Notes: generated by a model from the letters alone, not told the origin. DNA of 5,238 nucleotides from Methanothrix sp. (GCA_028688175.1 JAQTYS010000194.1:1-5238); one strand, 5' to 3'. Positions 1-5,190 are shown, numbered from the stretch's first letter. Made by a program: numbers and translations.

Positions 1-884
1 CGGTTGGCCCAGGCGTAGTTAGCAGCGCAGACCATGGCCCCGAAGTAATTGTCAGCCTCAGGCGAGCCCAGGGGGGCGCAGGCCAGTTGCTTGTCGGGAA
101 TGTCGATGTTGTACTTCTTCACGGCTTTAGATAGGACTTCCAGGTGATCGGTGCAGATCTGATGGCCGGCTCCTCTTGAGCCGCAGTGGATCATAACTGT
201 GATCTGGCCCTGGAAAAGGCCGAACTGCTTGGCCTTGGCCTCATCAAAGATCTCCTCGACCCTCTGAATTTCCAGGAAGTGGTTGCCGCTGCCCAGAGTT
301 CCCAACTGGGGCCTGCCACGCTTTCGTGCCTTTACGCCCACCTGAGAAGGCTGTGCTCCCGGCATGTGTCCATTCTCTTCGCAGTGGGAAAGGTCGGCTT
401 CTACTCCGTAGCCCTCCTCCACCGCCCATTTCGATCCGCTCATGAAGGTCTCGGTGAGCTGCTGGTCGCTGGCATGCAGCCGCCCCGTGGCTCCCAGGCC
501 GGAGGGTATGGCCTCGAAGAGAGCATCGATGAGGGTGTTGATGCGCGGCTGCACGCTGCTCGCTAGCAAGTCGGTGCGCAGCAGGCGCACGCCGCAGTTG
601 ATGTCAAAGCCTACTCCACCCGGGCTGATGATGCCGCCCTCCTCTCGAAAGGCAGCCACGCCGCCGATGGGAAAGCCGTAGCCCAGGTGGGCATCGGGCA
701 TGGCCATGGAGTACTTGACAATGCCGGGCAGGCTGGCAACATTGGCCACCTGATCTACTGTTCCCGGCTCCACCATTTCCCGCAGCGCCGCTGAGACAAA
801 AATTCGCCCGGGAACGCGCATGCCCGGCCGGTAGCCGATGGGCACCTCGTAAATGTTATCGTTGATCTTGCTGATTTCTACCAT
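1..884 (-). CDS. rtcB: RNA-splicing ligase RtcB, C-terminus cut off by the window edge
   Basis: This is the 3'-phosphate/5'-hydroxyl RNA ligase that joins tRNA halves after intron removal, using GTP and Mn2+. It would act in the cytoplasm. The first 294 codons are present and read without interruption. Visible family motifs are PDAHLGYGFPIGG (residues 63-75), GVGFDINCGVR (90-100), LGSGNHFLE (197-205) and HCGSRGAGHQ (233-242). The metal and active-site residues known from Pyrococcus horikoshii RtcB correspond here to D94, C97, N201, H202, E205 and H233, a constant offset of one. The family is about 480 residues long, so roughly 190 residues lie beyond position 1, including the guanylylated histidine. 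No intein is seen in the visible part. The ATG at 884 lies 2 nt after the archease stop. An in-frame GTG at 890-888 would overlap that stop as GTGA and is a possible alternative start. No strong Shine-Dalgarno sequence decides between them. Identity is near certain. Confidence 0.97.
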   Translation of the reverse strand, partial: MVEISKINDNIYEVPIGYRPGMRVPGRIFVSAALREMVEPGTVDQVANVASLPGIVKYSMAMPDAHLGYGFPIGGVAAFREEGGIISPGGVGFDINCGVRLLRTDLLASSVQPRINTLIDALFEAIPSGLGATGRLHASDQQLTETFMSGSKWAVEEGYGVEADLSHCEENGHMPGAQPSQVGVKARKRGRPQLGTLGSGNHFLEIQRVEEIFDEAKAKQFGLFQGQITVMIHCGSRGAGHQICTDHLEVLSKAVKKYNIDIPDKQLACAPLGSPEADNYFGAMVCAANYAWAN

Positions 885-886
885 AA

Positions 887-1312
887 TCACACGTCCAAAA
901 TAACCTGAATGCACCACACATCATTCTTCTTGATGCCGAATTTGTGCCGGGTGATGGCTTTGACCTCATTTCCGAAGGCATGTCTCTGAAGGTCAATTCT
1001 CTCCCCGCCAATCTCTGCCTGAAGCTTCCAGGCTTCTGTTGCATCTTGCTCCAGTTTCACGGCAAAAGCAGAAAAGACAGCCGACTCGGTCTCAAAGAGG
1101 AATACGATCTCAGAGAGCCATTGGTAGGCCAGATCCTCCAGATCAAGAGCCTCCAGCTCCACCTTCCAGGTCTCTTTGATGGCAATCGTTGTCGGCTCTA
1201 CCATGGATTTGAAGAGAGCAGCAGCGGCGTTGCTGAGCATCTCCTCCGGTGTCTTTCCGTAGGCTCGAAACTTTATGTCGGCGGTATGCTCCAGGTACTC
1301 AAAAGGAATCAT
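887..1312 (-). CDS. Archease, activator of the RtcB RNA ligase
   Basis: Archease is a small cytosolic protein that speeds RtcB guanylylation and multiple turnover. The 141-residue length is typical. The N-terminus contains the family signature EHTAD (residues 8-12), in which D12 is a metal ligand. A central acidic stretch LEALDLEDLAYQWLSE (53-68) holds the conserved Asp region, and the protein ends ILDV with D140 as the C-terminal metal-binding Asp. The gene sits directly upstream of rtcB with a 2-nt gap, the classic co-transcribed arrangement, so the two are probably translated from one mRNA. The ATG at 1312 gives the standard MxxFEYLEHTAD start. The upstream sequence has only a weak AAAGCAG as a ribosome site, so the message may be nearly leaderless. 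The first codons overlap the 3' end of a decayed radical SAM gene in another frame. Identification is strong from motifs and context. Confidence 0.95.
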   Translation of the reverse strand: MIPFEYLEHTADIKFRAYGKTPEEMLSNAAAALFKSMVEPTTIAIKETWKVELEALDLEDLAYQWLSEIVFLFETESAVFSAFAVKLEQDATEAWKLQAEIGGERIDLQRHAFGNEVKAITRHKFGIKKNDVWCIQVILDV

Positions 1313-1597
1313 CTGCTTTCATTATGGTAGCGCCAGGCATTAAAGTATTGCCAAGCCGCGGATCAGTCCTGACGTGCATCTCCGAGATGGCCTCTTTCAT
1401 GATGCCTGTGTAGTTTGGCGCGTTGGAATACCAGAAGGCCGGCTCGTCTGAGCCGTACTTGGCATCAGGCATGTAGATGTCGAATATGAATTGATGTTAT
1501 GGCAGCCCTTGTGCTGCAAAGAGAGCATCATGCCCGCCAATGAAGCAGCCGAGACCTCCCGGCCAGCGTCCTCCTGGCTGATATCATAGTTCTGAAA
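1299..1597 (-). pseudogene. Remnant of a PflX-like (COG1313-type) radical SAM protein gene
   Basis: Two fragments of one radical SAM family lie in different frames. The upstream fragment (about 1597-1490) reads FQNYDISQEDAG, then LAGMMLSLQHKGCHNIN. These match the region just after the CxxxCxxC cluster motif (family form: CQNY.IS) and the LQ..GCHNIN block of PflX-like proteins. The downstream fragment (about 1490-1299) reads FDIYMPDAKYGSDEPAFWYS, then a stretch ending in MKEAISEMH. This matches the later DIY.PD.KY and EMH blocks. In the intact family roughly 50-60 residues, including VTPTH and YNTGGY-type motifs, separate the two blocks. Here they abut near 1488-1490 with a frame change. The cluster-binding cysteines and all upstream sequence are absent, because the remnant stops at the promoter of the divergent gene. 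After EMH the reading frame no longer resembles the family and ends at TGA 1301-1299, inside archease. The family assignment rests on remembered motifs. The gene cannot make an active enzyme. Confidence 0.75.
1336..1350 (-). promoter_or_regulatory. Possible TATA element for the archease-rtcB operon
   Basis: Read on the minus strand this is CAATACTTTAATGCC, with a TATA-like core CTTTAATG centred about 31 nt before the archease ATG. Archaeal transcription usually starts about 25 nt downstream of the TATA centre, which would put the start within a few bases of the ATG. The match to consensus is weak. Because the element lies inside decayed coding sequence, it may be a promoter acquired after the decay. 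Confidence 0.3.
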
Positions 1598-1609
1598 GCT
1601 TTTTATCCC
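1592..1609 (+). promoter_or_regulatory. TATA/BRE promoter of the 292-residue protein gene
   Basis: A purine-rich CTGAAAGC (BRE-like) is followed by TTTTTATC, an archaeal TATA box centred near 1603. This is about 30 nt before the ATG at 1634. Transcription starting 24-26 nt downstream would give a leader of only a few bases. That fits the absence of any Shine-Dalgarno sequence before the ATG. The element abuts the truncated end of the divergent radical SAM remnant. Confidence 0.5.
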
Positions 1610-1633
1610 AACCCATCATTCTACTGAAATACT

Positions 1634-2512
1634 ATGTTCTATCTGGGAGAGTATGATGAAGAGACGGCTAAAGAGATCAAAGAATATCTTGATAAAGCCG
1701 GCCTCAAGGTGGAGACTAGATCCTGTCTGGTGATGGAAGATGAGTCAACTTACACTATCAAGGAAAAATTGAGCGCCCTTAAAGAGCTGAAGGAAGTGGA
1801 TTGTGAGCCATATGAACGCTATTTATCGGCGCTTAGGAATGTTCTTCCCCAGGCCACTACTGAGAATTTCGAGGACCTTTTCTTAAAAAGTGTCGACCCG
1901 CTCATGATGGAAAAGAGGGACAAAATCCTGGCTCTCAATGAAAATCCCGAAAGCTTCTCTTCAGAAGATCAGGAGGCCCTGAAATTCGGCTCGGATGAGT
2001 GGATGGAAAACACCCTTGGCGTAACGAGGGCCCGTACTTTTGCGGCGAGGGTCCTTTTTCAAAACGACATAACGATAGGTGAGGATGTGGGAGCCAAGCT
2101 GGACGATCCAATTATCGAGATAACTGTAGATCCGGATGATTATAAAACCATTCCTGATAAGATAAAATGTGAAATTGATTTTTATTTGGATAAATCCATC
2201 ACCATATTCGTCGATGAATTTACCACTCCTCTTGCCAGCGATCTGGCCGATGAGTTTTGGGATGAATATCCCTTGGAAGCTCAGCGCCTGAAGTTCTTGG
2301 GATTGCTGATTGAAAAGCTGGCTGCCTCACCCACTTCTCGCAAGATGGATTTTGCTGAGTTTGCAAAAGAATGCAATTTAACATTAGAGGATGGCGGCAG
2401 CGTCCTGAATGTCTATGGCGATGATGTAGCCGAGGATCTGGCCAGGGTGCTGGAGAAGGGCGGAGTAGTGAAGTGGAAGGGAGACAAGCTCAAGTGGAAG
2501 AGCAATAATTGA
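1634..2512 (+). CDS. Conserved-looking acidic soluble protein of unknown function
   Basis: I do not recognise this 292-residue protein. It has no signal peptide and no transmembrane segment, and it is rich in Asp, Glu and Lys. An N-terminal segment (MFYLGEYDEETAKEIKEYLD, residues 1-20, followed by KAGLKVETRS) alternates strand and helix like a small alpha/beta domain. It is followed by a helical, charged region (about 40-145). A middle part (about 157-195) contains alternating beta-like stretches such as PIIEITVDPDD and SITIFVDEF. The last 55 residues (about 238-292, with VAEDLARVLEKGGVVKWKGD at 265-284) have the helix-helix-wing look of a winged-helix or similar fold, which is inference only. 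The codon structure is clean over 879 nt, and a good TATA box lies about 30 nt upstream of the ATG, so the gene is probably expressed as a leaderless or short-leader mRNA. It precedes the TBP gene on the same strand, but a terminator-like hairpin and separate promoter elements lie between them. An operon with TBP is therefore unlikely. Confidence 0.8.
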   Translation: MFYLGEYDEETAKEIKEYLDKAGLKVETRSCLVMEDESTYTIKEKLSALKELKEVDCEPYERYLSALRNVLPQATTENFEDLFLKSVDPLMMEKRDKILALNENPESFSSEDQEALKFGSDEWMENTLGVTRARTFAARVLFQNDITIGEDVGAKLDDPIIEITVDPDDYKTIPDKIKCEIDFYLDKSITIFVDEFTTPLASDLADEFWDEYPLEAQRLKFLGLLIEKLAASPTSRKMDFAEFAKECNLTLEDGGSVLNVYGDDVAEDLARVLEKGGVVKWKGDKLKWKSNN

Positions 2513-2541
2513 TGATTTTTGCCCTTCTTATGCCAACTGCT

Positions 2542-2576
2542 CACTTTTTTTATCTCTCTCTGAAAAGTGCGTTTTT
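2542..2576 (+). terminator. Hairpin with T-runs after the 292-residue protein gene
   Basis: CACTTTT (2542-2548) pairs with AAAAGTG (2563-2569), giving a 7-bp stem with a 14-nt pyrimidine-rich loop. A T5 run (2572-2576) follows the stem and a T7 run (2545-2551) lies in its left arm and loop. T-runs alone can terminate archaeal transcription. The position, 30 nt past the stop codon, suits the 3' end of the upstream gene. The last T-run merges into the first TATA-like element before TBP. Confidence 0.5.
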
Positions 2577-2640
2577 ATAAGTCATATATAAGCAGTTTAT
2601 AAATCTTAAATACTCATGTTTATATACCCCCAGTTTATAA
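2571..2640 (+). promoter_or_regulatory. Promoter region of the TBP gene with four TATA-like elements
   Basis: This AT-rich stretch carries GTTTTTATAA (2571-2580), CAGTTTATAA (2593-2602), TGTTTATATAC (2617-2627) and a second exact CAGTTTATAA (2631-2640). CATATATAAG (2583-2592) is a further overlapping candidate. The 2619-2626 TTTATATA box fits best: a start about 25 nt downstream, near 2648, leaves a short leader containing the GGAGA ribosome site. The other elements could be extra promoters or sites where TBP binds its own regulatory region, which is inference. Confidence 0.6.
2593..2640 (+). repeat. Exact 10-bp direct repeat CAGTTTATAA before TBP
   Basis: CAGTTTATAA occurs at 2593-2602 and again at 2631-2640, a 38-bp offset of a little under four helical turns. 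A partial copy, GTTTATA, lies between them at 2618-2624. Repeats in AT-rich DNA can be chance, but all copies contain a TATA core. Confidence 0.6.
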
Positions 2641-2650
2641 GGGATAATCT

Positions 2651-2655
2651 GGAGA
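2651..2655 (+). promoter_or_regulatory. Ribosome binding site that sets the TBP start
   Basis: GGAGA lies 9 nt before the ATG at 2665 and only 3 nt before an in-frame TTG at 2659. The spacing favours the ATG. The resulting N-terminus, MESTINIENVVAS, matches remembered Methanosarcinales TBPs. Confidence 0.6.
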
Positions 2656-2664
2656 TACTTGAGC

Positions 2665-3216
2665 ATGGAGTCCACAATTAATATTGAGAACGTGGTGGCA
2701 TCCACCAAGCTGGCAGAAGCATTCGACCTGCATAAGATCGAGGCCGAACTGGAGGGCGCTGAGTATAACAAGGAGAAGTTTCCCGGACTTGTCTACCGGG
2801 TCAAAGCCCCGAGAGCTGCTTTTCTAATATTCACTTCCGGCAAGGTGGTATGCACCGGAGCCAAGAATGTCGAGGACGTCCGCACGGTCATAACCAACAT
2901 GGCCAAGACCCTCAAGTCCATTGGCTTTGAGAACATCGATCTGGAACCTGAAATCCACGTTCAGAACATTGTGGCCTCCGCAGATCTTAAGACGGACTTG
3001 AACCTAAATGCCATTGCTCTGGGCCTGGGCCTGGAGAATATCGAGTACGAGCCGGAGCAGTTTCCCGGGCTGGTCTACAGGATCAAGGTGCCGAAGGTAG
3101 TAGTGCTCATCTTCAGCTCCGGAAAACTGGTGGTAACAGGGGGCAAGTCACCGGCGGAGTGCGAGGAGGGTGTGCACATCGTGCGCATGCAGCTCGAAAA
3201 TATGGGGCTGCTCTAG
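2665..3216 (+). CDS. tbp: TATA-box-binding protein (TBP)
   Basis: This is the general transcription factor that binds and bends the TATA box and recruits TFB and RNA polymerase. It is 183 residues, the normal archaeal length, and is built of two direct repeats forming the saddle. Repeat 1 is about residues 5-92 (IENVVAS, then FPGLVYRVK, then FLIFTSGKVVCTGAK). Repeat 2 is about 97-183 (VQNIVAS, FPGLVYRIK, VLIFSSGKLVVTGGK). The DNA-kinking phenylalanine pairs are visible as F39/F56 and F133/F150, each 17 residues apart as in yeast TBP. All core features are intact. I chose the ATG at 2665 over the TTG at 2659 because GGAGA lies 9 nt upstream and the protein then starts MESTI, as in relatives. 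The gene has its own multi-TATA upstream region and a T-run directly after the stop, so it is probably monocistronic. Confidence 0.97.
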   Translation: MESTINIENVVASTKLAEAFDLHKIEAELEGAEYNKEKFPGLVYRVKAPRAAFLIFTSGKVVCTGAKNVEDVRTVITNMAKTLKSIGFENIDLEPEIHVQNIVASADLKTDLNLNAIALGLGLENIEYEPEQFPGLVYRIKVPKVVVLIFSSGKLVVTGGKSPAECEEGVHIVRMQLENMGLL

Positions 3217-3219
3217 ACA

Positions 3220-3235
3220 GCTTTTTTAATTTTAA
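3220..3235 (+). terminator. T-run terminator after TBP
   Basis: GCTTTTTTAATTTTAA starts 4 nt after the TBP stop codon, with a T6 run then a T4 run and no clear hairpin. This is the usual appearance of an archaeal intrinsic terminator. Confidence 0.5.
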
Positions 3236-3258
3236 CTCAAATTGATGCAGGAGTCGTC

Positions 3259-3557
3259 TTGGCGAGCGGTGTTTTTCTGATTCAGGCAGATGGACAGCTT
3301 GTAGAGATGTCTGAGGAAAACTATGGACGAGAAGCCGATTTCCAGGAACTTTGGATCTCAAAAAGCGACCTCCGTTTAATGAAGAGTCGAATCGTATGGA
3401 GCTGCTGGCTCGCTTGAACAAGATTTCTGGTATCAACATATCCAGAGATCGAATCGGTGGAGAGCCATCGATTTACCTTCACACGTTAGCGGAAAAAAAT
3501 GCACTCGATCAATTCCTGCATGTGCTGGACTGGATTGTCCAGGAAATAAAAGCATAA
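3259..3557 (+). pseudogene. Internally deleted remnant of a hypothetical, probably nuclease-like, protein gene
   Basis: Two coding fragments lie in different frames. The first starts at TTG 3259 with GGAG 5 nt upstream. It reads SGVFLIQADGQLVEMSEENY, then GREADFQEL, to about 3353, and then continues without family resemblance to TGA 3415-3417. The second, one frame away, runs from about 3351 to TAA 3555-3557 and reads LKKRPPFNEESNRMELLARL, then NKISGINISRDRIGGEPSIY, ending LDWIVQEIKA. From memory, the first piece resembles the opening (FLI..DGQLVEM.EE.Y....LQELL) of a family of roughly 300 or more residues with a PD-(D/E)XK-like nuclease core. The second resembles that family's C-terminal tail (PPF..E..R.ELL.RLN.I.GI.I....I..RPSI.L..L, then FL.VLDWV..EI). 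The whole middle, including any catalytic core, is missing and the join at about 3345-3360 shifts the frame. The second fragment could still be translated as a peptide of about 68 residues, but it has no good start signal. Confidence 0.6.
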
Positions 3558-3561
3558 ACAA

Positions 3562-3576
3562 AAAATTATTTAAAGT
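3562..3576 (+). promoter_or_regulatory. TATA-like element before the small membrane ORF
   Basis: AAAATTATTTAAAGT contains a TATA-like TTATTTAAA core. Transcription starting about 25 nt downstream, near 3595, would leave roughly a 25-nt leader carrying the AGGTG ribosome site of the ORF that starts at 3621. It could equally be part of the 3' region of the preceding remnant. Confidence 0.35.
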
Positions 3577-3620
3577 ATGACCGCTAACAAAGCATCATTA
3601 AAGATGATGAAGGTGGGGCT

Positions 3621-3761
3621 TTGTCTGATGTCAGCGAGCAAAAAGATGTGGCAGCATTTATAGATGGCCTATTGAAAAGCAAATACTCCGACCTGATCAT
3701 TCTCTCCACAGTGATCCTGGTCTTCTTGATTCTGATAATCGTATCTGCAACGCTAACATAA
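3621..3761 (+). CDS. Small single-span membrane protein, hypothetical
   Basis: This ORF encodes 46 residues from a TTG start. The N-terminal half is polar (LSDVSEQKDVAAFIDGLLKS, residues 1-20, then KYSD). The C-terminal half is one strong transmembrane helix (LIILSTVILVFLILIIVSAT, about 25-44) followed by two residues and TAA. This is a tail-anchored layout, with the N-terminus expected in the cytoplasm. AGGTG (3611-3615) lies 5 nt before the TTG, a well-spaced match to the archaeal Shine-Dalgarno sequence. No in-frame ATG or GTG exists between the upstream stop at 3585-3587 and the TTG. A TATA-like element lies at 3562-3576. I do not recognise the family; the length is near that of SecE or Sec61-beta-type subunits, but the residues do not match either as I remember them. 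Its 3' end faces hisS with a 33-nt gap. It could be spurious, but a clean hydrophobic helix ending just before the stop, plus the ribosome site, argue for a gene. Confidence 0.5.
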   Translation: MSDVSEQKDVAAFIDGLLKSKYSDLIILSTVILVFLILIIVSATLT

Positions 3762-3792
3762 AGAGAAAAGAAGGTCCAGGGCCTTAGGGCCC
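3760..3792 (-). terminator. Probable hisS terminator: short GC hairpin plus pyrimidine tract
   Basis: GGGCC (3779-3783) and GGCCC (3788-3792) form a 5-bp GC stem around a 4-nt loop, just past the hisS stop at 3795. On the minus strand it is followed by CCTTCTTTTCTCTTT (3760-3774), a T-rich tract. It lies between two convergent genes. On the plus strand no comparable T-run follows the stem, so it suits hisS better than the small ORF. Confidence 0.4.
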
Positions 3793-3794
3793 CA

Positions 3795-5150
3795 TCATTT
3801 CCCTTGAAAATGCGTCTTCAGCCGCGCTTCAATCTCCGCCAGAGGCAGGCTCTCCTGTCCTCCTCCGGCCATGTCGCGCAGCGTTAGCCTGCCGGCGTCC
3901 AGCTCGTCCTTGCCCACGATTACTACAAACTGCGCGCCCGCTCCAGCTGCCGCTTTAAGCTGTGCGCCCAGGCTGCGGCCCATGACATCCATTACCAGAG
4001 GAACGCTTTTACGTAGCATTCCTGCAATCTTTGCGGCCTGCACTTTGACATCGGGCGTAAAGGCTAAAAATACAGGGGATGTTCGCGACCCTTCCATCTG
4101 CACAATCTCCATGATGCGGTCGAATCCCAGTCCGAAGCCCGTGGACGAGGTCTCCTTGCCACCGAAGAGGCTGGCCAGCTCGTAAGTTCCGCCGCCGCAA
4201 ATCTGCCGCTGTGCGCCCAGGCCTTCGGCATAGATCTCAAAGACCGTGCCTGAGTAATACTCCAGGCCGCGCACGATCTCAAAGTCGATGGTGAATCTGA
4301 CGCCGTAGGCGTTTAGAATATCCACGGTCTCCTGGAATTCATCCAGCCGCAGCTCTGCCCCGACCGCTCTACCCTGGCGAGCCGAGCCGCGACCCACGGC
4401 AGCGCCCGCAACCGCAGGCTCTCCCGCCGGAACGGCACCGGGCGCAAAGGCCTCCTCCGGCTTTCTCTCCAGCTCCCGGACGATCTCAGCGGCCTTATCC
4501 AGGGCATGCTGTCCCTTCAGATCGATCAGCTCTAATAGGCCCAGATGGCTCTGCCCTATCTCCTCCAGCAGGGCAGCAAGAGCAGTGCGCTCCTTCTTGT
4601 CGATCATCCTCATGACTGAAGGCCGGTGCTCGGCCTCGATCCTTCCCAAAATGGATCGAATCAGCCCCAGGTAGCCGACGTGAATATCTCCGCTCACACC
4701 CACGCTTTTCAGCATCTGGTCTGCCAGAGCTATCGCCTCCGCCTCGGAATCGGGCTTTGCTCCGCCTATCAGCTCAGCGCCCATCTGCCAGAACTCTCTA
4801 AAGCGTCCTCTCTGGGGCCTCTCGTAGCGAAAACAGTTGCCGAAATACCAGAGCCGCTGCGGCTTGGGGGAATTTTGCATCTCGGAGACATACATGCGCA
4901 TCACAGGAGCTGTTAGCTCCGGGCGCAAGGCAAGAGCGCGCCCCCCTTTATCAGTGAAGCTGTAGATCTCTTCTACCACGGATGCGCCCGATTTTATAGT
5001 AAAAAGTTCGAGATGCTCAAATGTAGGGGTAGCTATCTCCTGATATCCCCAGCGCTCCAAAACATCCTGCATGGCCTTTTTGGCCCGTCCTCTCTTCTCA
5101 GTCTCCTCGGTGAGGAAATCCCTTGTGCCTCTCGGTCTCTGGACGGTCAT
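3795..5150 (-). CDS. hisS: Histidyl-tRNA synthetase
   Basis: This class II aminoacyl-tRNA synthetase charges tRNA-His with histidine using ATP in the cytoplasm. The 451-residue frame is intact. Motif 1 lies in the TPTFEHLELF region (41-50). Motif 2 is LWYFGNCFRYERPQRGRFRE (100-119) with FWQMGAELIG (120-129). The histidine-specific loops are VRGLEYYSGTVFEIY (293-307, with R294) and ICGGGTYELASLFGG (317-331). Motif 3 is GFGLGFDRIM (338-347). The anticodon-binding domain covers about 358-451 (VFLAFTPDVK to the end). The N-terminus QRPRGTRDFL is the standard family start, which fixes the ATG at 5150. Unusually, residues about 231-265 form a low-complexity Ala/Gly/Pro segment (PGAVPAGEPAVAGAAVGRG at 237-255) in the insertion domain, and its DNA (about 4355-4460) is much richer in GC than the surroundings. 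This makes the protein longer than many archaeal HisRS. The gene appears monocistronic, with its own TATA box upstream. Confidence 0.97.
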   Translation of the reverse strand: MTVQRPRGTRDFLTEETEKRGRAKKAMQDVLERWGYQEIATPTFEHLELFTIKSGASVVEEIYSFTDKGGRALALRPELTAPVMRMYVSEMQNSPKPQRLWYFGNCFRYERPQRGRFREFWQMGAELIGGAKPDSEAEAIALADQMLKSVGVSGDIHVGYLGLIRSILGRIEAEHRPSVMRMIDKKERTALAALLEEIGQSHLGLLELIDLKGQHALDKAAEIVRELERKPEEAFAPGAVPAGEPAVAGAAVGRGSARQGRAVGAELRLDEFQETVDILNAYGVRFTIDFEIVRGLEYYSGTVFEIYAEGLGAQRQICGGGTYELASLFGGKETSSTGFGLGFDRIMEIVQMEGSRTSPVFLAFTPDVKVQAAKIAGMLRKSVPLVMDVMGRSLGAQLKAAAGAGAQFVVIVGKDELDAGRLTLRDMAGGGQESLPLAEIEARLKTHFQGK

Positions 5151-5177
5151 AGCGGCAAAAGGAATGAAACAAAATGC

Positions 5178-5190
5178 CCTTATAGTTTTT
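5178..5190 (-). promoter_or_regulatory. TATA box of hisS
   Basis: Read on the minus strand this is AAAAACTATAAGG. The A-rich left half suits a BRE, and CTATAAGG is a TATA core about 33 nt before the hisS ATG. A start about 25 nt downstream would fall within roughly 8 nt of the ATG, giving a nearly leaderless mRNA. No Shine-Dalgarno sequence precedes the ATG, which agrees. The remaining bases to the right edge (5191-5238) show no gene I can support. Confidence 0.55.

Noticed and set aside
186..681. Open frames on the plus strand across the left end
   Set aside because: They lie antisense to rtcB, whose minus-strand frame carries all family motifs. They are shadows with no promoter or homology.
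944..1330. 128-codon open frame on the plus strand
   Set aside because: It is antisense to archease and has no recognisable motifs. It reflects the codon bias of the real gene.
3113..3439. 108-codon open frame on the minus strand
   Set aside because: It overlaps the 3' end of TBP and the following remnant. Its composition (runs of Pro, Arg, Cys) is not protein-like.
3577..3663. 28-codon ATG ORF (MTANKASLKMM...) on the plus strand
   Set aside because: It overlaps the small membrane ORF in another frame, has no ribosome site and no recognisable structure. The TTG ORF is better supported.
3871..4916. Several open frames on both strands within hisS
   Set aside because: All are out-of-frame shadows of the intact HisRS reading frame.
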